DNA of 64,000 bases, taken from assembly GCA_947626275.1 (NCBI GenBank), contig CANQRL010000001.1:124001-188000 (forward strand), given 5' to 3'. This stretch comes from an uncultured Bacilli bacterium (lineage in GTDB: Bacteria > Bacillota_I > Bacilli_A > RF39 > UBA660). The notes under the pieces were generated by a model. That model was given only the letters and a program-made list of their open reading frames with translations. It searched no databases and had not been told where the DNA came from. Position 1 is the first letter of the stretch. Each line of letters opens with the position of its first letter. The position numbers and the translations under genes were made by a program. This document shows, one piece after another, positions 26,304 to 34,546 of the stretch.

Positions 26304-28214
26304 CTAATCAATTTTATAGTTATCCTCTAGTGAGAATTCTACATTTTCTTCTATCCAATCTTTTCGAGGCGCAACCTTATCGCCCATCAAAACGGATACT
26401 CTTTTTTCAGCTAAAGCCGCATCATTAATACTAACTTTGATTAAACTTCTGGTTCTTGGGTCCATCGTTGTTTCCCATAATTGGGTCGCATCCATCTCTC
26501 CTAAACCTTTATAGCGTTGCGTCTTAGTCTGTTTTCCTTTATATTTCTCCAAAAGGTTCTTTCGATCTTCTTCTGTCCACGCATATTCTCCTTCTTTACC
26601 ACACTCAATTTTATAAAGAGGAGGCATCGCGATATAGAGGTGTCCCTGTTCAATTAACGGTCTCATATAACGATAGAAAAAGGTAAGGAGTAGAATTTGA
26701 ATGTGCGAACCATCGACATCGGCATCGGTCATAATGATAACCTTATCGTAATTGCTATCTTCAATTTCAAAACTACTTCCTACTCCAGCCCCTATCGCAT
26801 GAATCATCGTATTGATTTCTTCATTCTTATAAGCATCGTCTAAAGAAGCTTTTTCGGTGTTTAAAACCTTTCCTCGAAGAGGTAGGATAGCCTGATACTT
26901 TCTATCTCTTCCGGTCTTGGCCGAACCACCCGCAGAATCTCCCTCGACTAAGAATAGTTCATTAATCGATGGGTTCTTCGATTGAGCAGGTGTCAATTTT
27001 CCACTTAACACCCTCTCCTTTTTCTGCTTATCCTTGCCATTTCGAGCTTCATCACGAGCCTTTCTGGCCGCTTCTCTTGCTACTTTACTACGAAGCATTT
27101 TATTTAAGATATTCGTAGCGGCTTCTTTATTCTCCTCTAAGAAATACTCTAGCTTTTCGGATGTAATCGCCTCTACAACGGTACGTGCAACAGGTGTTCC
27201 TAATTTGGATTTGGTCTGTCCTTCAAACTGTAACAAATTTTCGGGAATTTTTAAACTGATAACAGCCGTAAGACCTTCTCTGGTATCCGGACCCTCTAAG
27301 TTTTTATCCTTGGCTTTTAAAAATCCATTTGCTTTGGCATAATCATTAAATACTTTGGTAAGAGCTGTTTTAAAGCCGACTTCGTGAGATCCACCATCTG
27401 TCGTTTTGACATTGTTGACAAAAGAGATAATACTCTCAGAATACGTAGTATTGTACTGAAAGGCAATGTCAACATCAATTTTATTTTTCACCCCCGTAAA
27501 TTCGACGATGTTATGAAGACAATCTTTATCCTCATTAATATACTCTACAAAAGATTTCAATCCATTTTCATAGTGAAATACCTCTTGTTTTTGATCTTCT
27601 TCATCGATTACTTCAATCGTCAACCCTTGTAATAAGAAAGCACTTTCTTGCATTCTTTCACAAACCGTTGTAAAAGAAAACATCGTCGTCTGAAAGATTT
27701 CTGGATCTGGCATAAACTGTACTTTCGTACCCGTCTTAGACGTTTTATCTAATCGCGTCAATGGTTGATCAACATGTCCCCCATCTTTAAAAGTAATAAC
27801 ATGTTCATAGCCATCTCTTTTAATGGTTACTTTCATCCATTTTGATAAGGCATTGACAACGGAAGCACCTACTCCATGGAGTCCTCCAGATACACTATAT
27901 CCACTCGATTCAAACTTTCCTCCTGCATGGAGTACCGTATAGATGACTTCTGGCGTATCTTTCCCAGACGCGTGTTTTCCAACCGGAACCCCACGACCTT
28001 CATCTTCTACAGAAACACTATGGTCGGCATGAAGAATAATCCGAATCTTCTTTCCATATCCATTAATTACTTCATCGATAGAGTTATCGACAATCTCCCA
28101 TATTAGGTGATGAAGTCCTTTTTTGTCAGTTGATCCGATGTACATTCCTGGACGTTTTCGAACTGCTTCTAACCCCTCTAATATCTTTATTGAGCTTTCA
28201 TCATATTTTGCCAT
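26304..28214 (-). CDS. parE: DNA topoisomerase IV subunit B
   Basis: This protein of about 636 residues has the GHKL ATPase domain (ILEGLEAVRKRPGMYIGST, DEGRGVPVG, GGLHGVGASVVNALS) and the Toprim domain (LVEGDSAGGSAKTGRDR, MTDADVDGSHI). Its length and paired ParC match ParE. I place the start at the ATG at 28214, six bases after AAGGTG; a GTG nine bases earlier is part of that ribosome site. A TTGGAA-N17-TATAAT promoter precedes it and drives parE-parC. Confidence 0.9.
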   Translation of the reverse strand: MAKYDESSIKILEGLEAVRKRPGMYIGSTDKKGLHHLIWEIVDNSIDEVINGYGKKIRIILHADHSVSVEDEGRGVPVGKHASGKDTPEVIYTVLHAGGKFESSGYSVSGGLHGVGASVVNALSKWMKVTIKRDGYEHVITFKDGGHVDQPLTRLDKTSKTGTKVQFMPDPEIFQTTMFSFTTVCERMQESAFLLQGLTIEVIDEEDQKQEVFHYENGLKSFVEYINEDKDCLHNIVEFTGVKNKIDVDIAFQYNTTYSESIISFVNNVKTTDGGSHEVGFKTALTKVFNDYAKANGFLKAKDKNLEGPDTREGLTAVISLKIPENLLQFEGQTKSKLGTPVARTVVEAITSEKLEYFLEENKEAATNILNKMLRSKVAREAARKARDEARNGKDKQKKERVLSGKLTPAQSKNPSINELFLVEGDSAGGSAKTGRDRKYQAILPLRGKVLNTEKASLDDAYKNEEINTMIHAIGAGVGSSFEIEDSNYDKVIIMTDADVDGSHIQILLLTFFYRYMRPLIEQGHLYIAMPPLYKIECGKEGEYAWTEEDRKNLLEKYKGKQTKTQRYKGLGEMDATQLWETTMDPRTRSLIKVSINDAALAEKRVSVLMGDKVAPRKDWIEENVEFSLEDNYKID

Positions 28215-28230
28215 ACTTTTCACCTTACAC

Positions 28231-28259
28231 CATTATACCAAATTTTTCTTTAATTTCCA
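28231..28259 (-). promoter_or_regulatory. SigA-type promoter of parE-parC
   Basis: TTGGAA at 28254-28259 and TATAAT at 28231-28236 are 17 bases apart. Confidence 0.78.
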
Positions 28260-28265
28260 AACAAA

Positions 28266-28297
28266 AAGAAAAAAAGAAGGCTTTTTTGCCCTCTTTT
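28266..28297 (-). terminator. intrinsic terminator of the prepilin pair
   Basis: A seven-base-pair stem with one G-U (28275-28281 with 28288-28294) is followed by seven T on the minus strand. Confidence 0.75.
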
Positions 28298-28721
28298 AAG
28301 AACCGGTTGTACAAGTTGTACTAGCACATCCACTATCCTCTACATAAGTGAATAGATAATTGCTGAAAAACTTGCTACTATTAGGGATAGTATCCGGTTT
28401 TGTTTGGTAATACGTTACCGTAATCGCATGACTGCCAAACCCTTCGACTTGGGTATTGATCTCACTTTTTAAAAGGCCTGCACAAATGAGAGATGTCGCA
28501 CATATCTTCGAGGTTGGTTCCTCCGATGTTGGTAAGCTACTTGGATTTTTCTGAACATAATCATAGGCAGCATTTAAAACGGTATCAATATTGACATCGT
28601 CTTTTTCTTTTCTAGCGTCACGAATCGATTTCGTAACAGCAGGAACGGTTACCAATGCCATTATACCAATAATGACCAAAACCGCTAAAATTTCTACTAG
28701 TGTAAACCCATTTCTTTTCAT
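28296..28721 (-). CDS. type IV prepilin-like protein
   Basis: This 141-residue protein begins with the class III prepilin signal NGFTLVEILAVLVIIGIMAL: a short basic leader, Gly, then Phe and Glu5, and a hydrophobic helix. The rest is a small globular head with five Cys, two of them near the C-terminus, which suggests disulphides outside the cell. It starts in a TAATG overlap with the preceding prepilin gene, with GGAGGG upstream. It would be cut by the prepilin peptidase at 41064 and assembled by PilB/PilC. Confidence 0.82.
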   Translation of the reverse strand: MKRNGFTLVEILAVLVIIGIMALVTVPAVTKSIRDARKEKDDVNIDTVLNAAYDYVQKNPSSLPTSEEPTSKICATSLICAGLLKSEINTQVEGFGSHAITVTYYQTKPDTIPNSSKFFSNYLFTYVEDSGCASTTCTTGS

Positions 28722-29197
28722 TAGCCCTCCAAATAATTCTCCGTTAACTGATAAAAATATTCTCCGTCGTATTTTCCTTTCAAATCTTGATATTGTGATT
28801 TTGTAGCAGCTGTTACTTTGACGATAGATACATAAGAAGTTGCCATATTCAACGTCTTATCCAATTTTGGATTTTTAACGGTCTCTTCGACAATTCCTTC
28901 GTCGTGTAAAAACTGAAGAGTAACTCTAACCTCACATACATTGGTAGCTGGTGACCCTCCAGGATATGTAACAGTTGAACATCCACTCGTTCCCTTCACA
29001 ACATCTGGTAATCCCACTTTACTAGTTGGAACATAGGAAATAGCAGAACTTAAAATGCTATCTCTTTGAATATCTTCTGCTTTCTCTTTGTTTTCCCGAT
29101 TGACAATATCTAAAGCTTCAAAGGTAGCTACCGCTAAAATCGCTAAGATGGTAATGACCCCCAAAAGTTCTACTAAAGTAAACCCATCATTCTTCAT
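28721..29197 (-). CDS. type IV prepilin-like protein
   Basis: This protein of about 158 residues starts with a prepilin signal (NDGFTLVELLGVITILAILA) and an N-terminal helix that continues into an alpha-helical spine; the head has two Cys (near residues 78 and 94). I place the start at the ATG at 29197, behind AGGTGAT; an ATG 18 bases earlier lies before that site. It is the first gene of a two-gene prepilin operon with its own consensus promoter. Which is the major and which the minor pilin cannot be told from sequence. Confidence 0.82.
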   Translation of the reverse strand: MKNDGFTLVELLGVITILAILAVATFEALDIVNRENKEKAEDIQRDSILSSAISYVPTSKVGLPDVVKGTSGCSTVTYPGGSPATNVCEVRVTLQFLHDEGIVEETVKNPKLDKTLNMATSYVSIVKVTAATKSQYQDLKGKYDGEYFYQLTENYLEG

Positions 29198-29213
29198 ATT
29201 ATCACCTATTATC

Positions 29214-29242
29214 ATTATAAAAAAAGAGCCTTACAAAGTCAA
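29214..29242 (-). promoter_or_regulatory. SigA-type promoter of the prepilin pair
   Basis: TTGACT at 29237-29242 and TATAAT at 29214-29219 are 17 bases apart. The -35 box lies within the T-rich tail of the mutS terminator. Confidence 0.8.
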
Positions 29243-29269
29243 GAAAAGAAGGCAAATAACCGCCTCCTT
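29243..29269 (-). terminator. intrinsic terminator of mutS
   Basis: An eight-base-pair stem with one G-U (29246-29253 with 29262-29269) is followed by a T-rich but interrupted tail on the minus strand. Confidence 0.6.
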
Positions 29270-31812
29270 TACAGATTCTTTTTACTTAATTCTTTTAACT
29301 CCACAAGTAGGTTTAATGCTTCCATTGGTGTTACCTCAAGAGGATTCAAATGATTGACAAACTCTCGTAATTTATCCTCTTTAGGAAGTAGATCATCAAG
29401 AGGAAGTGTCTCCTGAATCTTAATATCCCGTTTCTTTTCTTTATTTTCATAGATAGCTAAAATCTTAGTAGCGCGATCGATTAAGCTATTTGGCAAATCC
29501 GCTAACCGCGCAACATGGATACCGTAGCTTTTATCAACGCTTCCCTCTTTAATCTTGTGAAGGAACGTAATATTTCCATTTTCCTCATAGGCACTGACAT
29601 GAATATTTTTAAGATGGTCCAACGTATTTTCCAAATCGGTTAACTCATGGTAGTGGGTAGAAAACATCGTCTTCGCATGAATTTCATCATGAATGTATTC
29701 GATAATAGCTTGCGCTAGAGCCATTCCATCAAAAGTAGCCGTTCCTCTTCCTAATTCATCAAAGAGAATCAAACTGTTTTCCGTCGCATTGCTGACAGCA
29801 TCATTCGCTTCTTTCATCTCCACCATGAAAGTTGATTCTCCACTTACTAAATCATCACTAGCGCCAATTCTAGTATAAATCGCATCAAAAATAGGCATCG
29901 TTGCTTCTTTAGCAGGAACAAAGCAACCGATTTGAGCCATGATCACAGTAATGGCAAACTGTCGCATATAAGTACTTTTACCAGCCATATTTGGTCCGGT
30001 AATCAAGAGAATATTCGTCTTTTCATCCATCAAGATATCATTAGAGACATACTCACTTTCGAGTACCTTTTCCACGACTGCATGACGATTCTCTAAAATT
30101 CGTACTTCCCTTTTATCCACTAAGTTTGGTCTTACATAATTATTTTCTTCTGATACCGTTGCGAAAGACTGAAGGACATCAATCTCACTAATAATTTTAG
30201 AAATTTCTTGAATCTGTGGAATAAATTCTTTAACCTTATCCCGTATCTCAATAAATAATTGGTACTCCAATTCGATAATTCGCTCTTCCGCATTCAATAT
30301 CAAAGCTTCTTTTTCTTTCAAAATAGGACTAATGTAGCGTTCACAGTTCGTGAGTGTCTGTTTTCTTTCATAGCCATATTCTTCCTTAACTTGATGAACG
30401 GCCCCTTTCGATACCTCAATATAGTAGCCAAATACTTTATTATATCCTACCTTTAACGTTTTAATTCCGGTCCGCTCTTTTTCTTCTTGCTCAAACCGAG
30501 CGACGAAATCTTTTCCCCCTTTTCTTAGATCTTTTAGTTCATCTAGTTCTTGCGAATAGCCTAGTTTGATTAAAGAGCCTTCCTTAATACTAATAGGTGG
30601 ATCATCATAGATACTTTTCTCTAAAAGGTCATATAATTCCGTTAACGGTTCAAAAGTCGTATAGGAAAGAGCATGTAAAATATTAGCAATATCCGGTAAT
30701 ACTTTTAAACTATTCTTTAATTGATTCAAATCGCGAGCATTTGCATTTCCAAAAGCAATTCGACCACTTAAACGCTCTAGGTCATAAACCTCATATAAGA
30801 GTCCCTTTAAATCTTCCTTAAGAAGAAATTCCTCAGAGAGTTTTTCTACCATGTCGTAGCGTTCATTGATTTTCTCTTTAGAGATTAGCGGGTTTTCGAT
30901 ATAACTTTTTAACATCCGAGAACCCATCGCTGTCTTCGTTTTATCTAGTAGCCAAATCAAAGAAAAGTTTCGTTGTTTTAATCGCAAAGTCTCTGTTAAT
31001 TCCAGATTTCTCTTCGTATGCATATCCATTTTTAAAACGTCTTTGGTCTCTCGAACAACTGCCTTTTGCATATGGTCTAGTGACTTCATCTGGGTTTCTG
31101 TTATATAGGTAAGAAGATGTTCAATCGCTTTTTTTAACCGTTCATCCGTGATATCGGCATAAACAGATTGATAAGCAGGATTTTCTTCTATGGCATCACT
31201 AATCGTTACTAAAATCTTAAATTGATTTTCTAATATATGAATAATGCTTCGATCTACTTTAGAAGAAGCGACAATCTCTTTGATATTTAAAGAGACGATT
31301 TCACTAACCAATTTGGTTCCTTGATGAGGAAGTAACATAACCGATAAAGAACCGGTCGTAATATCGGAATAACAAACGGCATAGGCGTGATCAAAATCTA
31401 AGATGTTTCCAATATAGTTAAAATCTTTTTCATCGAGTGCTTCCCCACTCATCACTGTTCCTTTACTGATGATTTGAGTAAGTCCTCTTTCAACTAATCC
31501 TTTGGCATCTTTTGGATCTTCTAATTGTTCACAAATTCCAACCCGGTATCCTTTTTCTACTAACTTTTCAATATAGATATCAACGGCATGATGAGGCACT
31601 CCACACATTGGTACTCTTTCTTCTAGTCCTGCATTTCGTCCTGTTAGCGTTAGTTCTAATTCTCGTGATACAACAACCGCATCTTCGAAAAATACTTCAT
31701 AAAAATCGCCTAGACGAAAGAAGACAAAAATGTCAGGATGAGCTCTTTTAATATCGATATATTGTCTCATCATTGGCGTTATTTTACTCTCATCTACCTC
31801 ATTCATCTTCAT
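29269..31812 (-). CDS. mutS: DNA mismatch repair protein MutS
   Basis: This 847-residue protein has the MutS1 mismatch-binding N-terminus (DIFVFFRLGDFYEVFFEDA, with the Phe-x-Glu wedge), the lever and clamp regions, and the ATPase domain with TGPNMAGKSTYMRQ (Walker A), DELGRGT (Walker B) and STHYHEL. Full length suggests an active mismatch recognition protein. No mutL is seen in the window. It is transcribed alone from an extended -10 promoter. The prepilin pair downstream has its own promoter. Confidence 0.95.
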   Translation of the reverse strand: MKMNEVDESKITPMMRQYIDIKRAHPDIFVFFRLGDFYEVFFEDAVVVSRELELTLTGRNAGLEERVPMCGVPHHAVDIYIEKLVEKGYRVGICEQLEDPKDAKGLVERGLTQIISKGTVMSGEALDEKDFNYIGNILDFDHAYAVCYSDITTGSLSVMLLPHQGTKLVSEIVSLNIKEIVASSKVDRSIIHILENQFKILVTISDAIEENPAYQSVYADITDERLKKAIEHLLTYITETQMKSLDHMQKAVVRETKDVLKMDMHTKRNLELTETLRLKQRNFSLIWLLDKTKTAMGSRMLKSYIENPLISKEKINERYDMVEKLSEEFLLKEDLKGLLYEVYDLERLSGRIAFGNANARDLNQLKNSLKVLPDIANILHALSYTTFEPLTELYDLLEKSIYDDPPISIKEGSLIKLGYSQELDELKDLRKGGKDFVARFEQEEKERTGIKTLKVGYNKVFGYYIEVSKGAVHQVKEEYGYERKQTLTNCERYISPILKEKEALILNAEERIIELEYQLFIEIRDKVKEFIPQIQEISKIISEIDVLQSFATVSEENNYVRPNLVDKREVRILENRHAVVEKVLESEYVSNDILMDEKTNILLITGPNMAGKSTYMRQFAITVIMAQIGCFVPAKEATMPIFDAIYTRIGASDDLVSGESTFMVEMKEANDAVSNATENSLILFDELGRGTATFDGMALAQAIIEYIHDEIHAKTMFSTHYHELTDLENTLDHLKNIHVSAYEENGNITFLHKIKEGSVDKSYGIHVARLADLPNSLIDRATKILAIYENKEKKRDIKIQETLPLDDLLPKEDKLREFVNHLNPLEVTPMEALNLLVELKELSKKNL

Positions 31813-31828
31813 AAAACCACCTAGACTT

Positions 31829-31837
31829 ATTATATCA
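31829..31837 (-). promoter_or_regulatory. extended -10 promoter of mutS
   Basis: The minus strand reads TGATATAAT 17 bases before the mutS ATG, directly after the terminator of the upstream gene. No good -35 box is present. Confidence 0.55.
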
Positions 31838-31861
31838 AAAAAAATAGACTTTCGTCTATTT
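31835..31861 (-). terminator. intrinsic terminator of the secreted repeat-protein gene at 31878
   Basis: An eight-base-pair stem (AAATAGAC / GTCTATTT, GAAA-type loop) is followed by eight T on the minus strand. Confidence 0.82.
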
Positions 31862-31877
31862 TCTTTTTCGTTTGCTC

Positions 31878-32867
31878 TTATTTCGCATCTTCCATTTTAA
31901 TGGCTTTTTGATAACTATTTAGGGCTTCGATAGAAGCGATAGCATACTCTGGACTAGAATATAAGAATCCATAAGCTCCATAGTATAATTCACTTCTTTT
32001 AACCCCTGCACTGACAAAGTATCCCGCATTGTAGATTTTCGCATATTCTTCAAAACTAGCAGCAGTTCCATATACTCCTACATAAACGCCATCTTTCATG
32101 CGAGCATTTGGAAATTCTCGCCAAGTTAGATATTCTTCTAACATGACTTTATCGCGCCAAACGGTTCCATTACTACCAAGTTCTGTATATCCTACTTCAG
32201 CAAGAGTACTTTGGCAACTTGGATAACTTGGATAGTTTGGATGATTAGGACGATAAGCAAGTTCTGCTTCCCAATCGCGATATTCCTCATAAGAATGAGC
32301 AAGGGTTCCATCACTACATTGATAGATAATGGAATTTTCTTTCGCATAATCCATATAATTTTGTTCATCAATCCATAGTTGACCTTCTGGTGACATAAAT
32401 ACCGTTACCGCTAAAGTAGCCTTTGTTCTGGTAAATGGACGAAGCGTAGATAATTTTTTCTTATAAATCTCAAAAGAATTTTTATCGATAACTGGAGTCG
32501 CATTGGGATAAGCATAGATTAAACGGAATGTAATGAGATCATACTTGGAATTTTTTACCCGTTTTTCACCAAGGCATTCATAAATGGCCTCTTTTAATTC
32601 TTGACTCGCATCGTCTTTATCAACGACTGCCAATCCAGAAGAACTAACCCGTACTTCTATTTCATGATTAACCTCTTGATTTCCCCATGCTGAATTATAA
32701 GGAACATAAGCATAATCAGCAGCCATGACAGGCATTGCCATTCCGAATAAAAGAGAAAGGGTCAAGGCTCCACTAGCTGTCAACACTACTGCCTTTTTCC
32801 CAAAATTTTGTAACGCATTACTAGCTTTTCCTTGCAATTTGGAAATTACTTTTTTATTTACTTGCAT
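31878..32867 (-). CDS. secreted protein with degenerate DG-W-EEY repeats
   Basis: I do not recognise this 329-residue protein. It starts with a long basic region (about 25 residues) and a hydrophobic core ending in PVMAA near residue 50, so it is probably secreted. A first domain (about 55-150) is unlike anything I know. After it come units that look like worn copies of the repeat found in the genes at 34547 and 36229: SPEGQLWIDEQNYMDY, CSDGTLAHSYEEYRDW, GSNGTVWRDKVMLEEY and two weaker ones. It has its own promoter (TTGCAA-N17-TAAAAT), GGGGG before the ATG and a strong terminator. A surface role is likely; the ligand is unknown. Confidence 0.75.
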   Translation of the reverse strand: MQVNKKVISKLQGKASNALQNFGKKAVVLTASGALTLSLLFGMAMPVMAADYAYVPYNSAWGNQEVNHEIEVRVSSSGLAVVDKDDASQELKEAIYECLGEKRVKNSKYDLITFRLIYAYPNATPVIDKNSFEIYKKKLSTLRPFTRTKATLAVTVFMSPEGQLWIDEQNYMDYAKENSIIYQCSDGTLAHSYEEYRDWEAELAYRPNHPNYPSYPSCQSTLAEVGYTELGSNGTVWRDKVMLEEYLTWREFPNARMKDGVYVGVYGTAASFEEYAKIYNAGYFVSAGVKRSELYYGAYGFLYSSPEYAIASIEALNSYQKAIKMEDAK

Positions 32868-32890
32868 CGATAAGCCCCCTAACTAGGAGT

Positions 32891-32919
32891 ATTTTAACAC
32901 AAAAAAAGAGGGATTGCAA
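32891..32919 (-). promoter_or_regulatory. SigA-type promoter of the gene at 32867
   Basis: TTGCAA at 32914-32919 and TAAAAT at 32891-32896 are 17 bases apart. The box pair overlaps the terminator of ylbL. Confidence 0.72.
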
Positions 32920-32935
32920 ATTATTTTCCTCTCTT
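32899..32935 (-). terminator. intrinsic terminator of ylbL
   Basis: An eight-base-pair stem with one G-U and a 15-base loop (32905-32912 with 32928-32935) is followed by seven T on the minus strand. Confidence 0.6.
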
Positions 32936-33919
32936 TTCTAAATAGGTTAAAGCCTCTTCAAAAGTAGAAACAGGAACAATCTCAATATCATATCCTTTTT
33001 CTTTTTTTAAAGCCATCGCTTCTTCGTAATTTTCACCAGCTGGAACGAAGAAAATATCGGCTTTTTTGGAAGCACCCTTCAACTTGTAGTCAACGCCACC
33101 AATCTCTCCTACTTTCCCTTCAGCATCGATGGTTCCCGTTCCGACAATCGTAAGTCCATGCGTGATATCTTCTTCGACCAAAGCATTATATATGGCAAGA
33201 GCCATCATCAAGCCTCCACTAGGACCTGACTCGGAATCTTCATAGTATAGCTGAATTTCAGGATCTGTCTGATACTCTCTTAAGAGAGAAGGAACAATAC
33301 CAATCAATTTCGTACCTTCTATTTCTAATACCTCGGCTTGCCGAGTAATCGCTTTTCCTTCTCGTAATACTTCCATGGTCACGATATCGCCAACCTCTTT
33401 TGTCCGGACATAAGAAGTAAGTTCTTCAATAGAAGAAATACTTGTTCCATCAACAGATAAAATTTGATCTCCCATCTTTAAGTCTGTTTTAGAACCCTCT
33501 GCAACATAGAGAACAAAAACGCTACTTTTGGTAATCGTAACCTCTTTTCCTGCCTTTTGATAAGCCAAAATAACCGCATCCGCGTACGCTTGTTGTAACC
33601 ATAAGCGATCGCGAATCAAAGTATCATCATAAGTCGCAACAGAAGTAGTTTCCGTATTTTTAGGATACAAATCCCAACTAGGAAGAAGATAAGAAAGTAA
33701 AATCATTGGAAGAGTCGCCTCGTACTCCGAAACATAAGCAAGATTAAAACTTCCTTTGCTTTCATATCCTCCTTTAATTTGAATGCGATTAGTGACATCG
33801 ATTAACCCACCAGGTGCATCAATATAATACGGGAATTTATAAAAAGCAGAAAAAAGAATAAGTGCATAAAAAATAAGAAATAGGTAGTGATGTTTGATAA
33901 ATGAAAGAATTTTTTTCAA
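32921..33919 (-). CDS. ylbL: YlbL/SepM-type membrane PDZ-Lon (S16) protease
   Basis: This 332-residue protein has an N-terminal membrane helix (about 12-30), a PDZ domain (about 130-210, with KMGDQILSVDGTSI) and a Lon-type serine protease domain: SGPSGGLMMALAIYN with the catalytic Ser and GGVDYKLKGA with the Lys of the Ser-Lys dyad. This is the YlbL/SepM architecture, which trims secreted peptides or membrane proteins from outside. It starts at a TTG at 33919 with GAGGAA eight bases upstream. In Bacillus ylbL sits close to rsmD; here repeat-protein genes surround it. Confidence 0.88.
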   Translation of the reverse strand: MKKILSFIKHHYLFLIFYALILFSAFYKFPYYIDAPGGLIDVTNRIQIKGGYESKGSFNLAYVSEYEATLPMILLSYLLPSWDLYPKNTETTSVATYDDTLIRDRLWLQQAYADAVILAYQKAGKEVTITKSSVFVLYVAEGSKTDLKMGDQILSVDGTSISSIEELTSYVRTKEVGDIVTMEVLREGKAITRQAEVLEIEGTKLIGIVPSLLREYQTDPEIQLYYEDSESGPSGGLMMALAIYNALVEEDITHGLTIVGTGTIDAEGKVGEIGGVDYKLKGASKKADIFFVPAGENYEEAMALKKEKGYDIEIVPVSTFEEALTYLEKRGK

Positions 33920-33933
33920 ATGATTTTCCTCAT

Positions 33934-33957
33934 CAAAAAAAGATAAAAATTATCTTT
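33934..33957 (-). terminator. intrinsic terminator of the gene at 33950
   Basis: An eight-base-pair stem (AAAGATAA / TTATCTTT) is followed by seven T on the minus strand. ylbL starts just after it, so read-through or an unseen promoter must serve ylbL. Confidence 0.75.
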
Positions 33958-34207
33958 GTGATTCCAAATAGCGATACTCATTTTGCCAAATGGTTCCATC
34001 GGGAGCTGTATAGTAATTTGGATTCTCTTCTAAGGCCTCGTAATTTTCTCTATCTACCCATAGTTGACCATTTTTATCTTCATAATATTCCTTATTTCCA
34101 GCATTCGTAATACTTGTTCTAGCGTTTTTAGGATCAAAAGAAAGAACAGCAATAGCTCCTAATCCTAAAATAATAATAGAATACGCAATTTTTTTACTCT
34201 GACTCAT
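33950..34207 (-). CDS. small membrane-anchored protein with two DG-W-Y repeats
   Basis: This 85-residue protein has an N-terminal membrane helix (about 8-24) with no clear cleavage site, and then only two repeat units: DKNGQLWVDRENYEAL and TAPDGTIWQNEYRYLE. They match the consensus of the long repeat proteins at 34547 and 36229, so this may be a minimal, membrane-bound member of the same family. GGAGG four bases before the ATG is a strong ribosome site. It follows the small gene at 34216 by eight bases and belongs to its transcript. Confidence 0.78.
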   Translation of the reverse strand: MSQSKKIAYSIIILGLGAIAVLSFDPKNARTSITNAGNKEYYEDKNGQLWVDRENYEALEENPNYYTAPDGTIWQNEYRYLESQR

Positions 34208-34215
34208 AGATCCTC

Positions 34216-34455
34216 CTATCGTACTTTTTCTTTTTCTTCTTGTGTGAGAAGCGCACTAGCAAATGATTTTCGAACATGATACCGTAAACTCTCTTCTTGT
34301 AGTTGACGATATCCAGCAAAGCCATCTTTGGTAAGAACCGTAAGTGGCCACATCCCTGCAAATACTTCCCTCATACAATTTTTTCTCTGAACCCCCACTG
34401 GGGATATCTGTGCAGTAACAAAGGCACGGAAGTTTACAAACTTTATTTTATTCAT
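34216..34455 (-). CDS. small protein of unknown function
   Basis: I do not recognise this 79-residue basic protein. It has two Arg-rich helical stretches and no signal peptide or membrane helix. Support for its being real comes from AAGGAG five bases before the ATG, from a promoter (TTGTTT-N17-TATGAT) just upstream, and from tight spacing to the membrane-anchored repeat protein that follows. It may regulate or assist that protein; nothing in the sequence shows how. Confidence 0.6.
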   Translation of the reverse strand: MNKIKFVNFRAFVTAQISPVGVQRKNCMREVFAGMWPLTVLTKDGFAGYRQLQEESLRYHVRKSFASALLTQEEKEKVR

Positions 34456-34487
34456 ACTATCTCCTTATGGTTACTATCATCACTATT

Positions 34488-34516
34488 ATCATACCACATT
34501 TTTTCATTTTAAACAA
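34488..34516 (-). promoter_or_regulatory. promoter of the small-gene pair at 34455
   Basis: TTGTTT at 34511-34516 and TATGAT at 34488-34493 are 17 bases apart, shortly after the terminator of the preceding gene. Confidence 0.6.
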
Positions 34517-34545
34517 TAAAAAAATCAAGAAGCTATTCTTGATCT
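34517..34545 (-). terminator. intrinsic terminator of the repeat-protein gene at 34547
   Basis: An eight-base-pair stem (ATCAAGAA / TTCTTGAT, four-base loop) is followed by seven T on the minus strand. Confidence 0.8.
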
Positions 34546-34546
34546 T

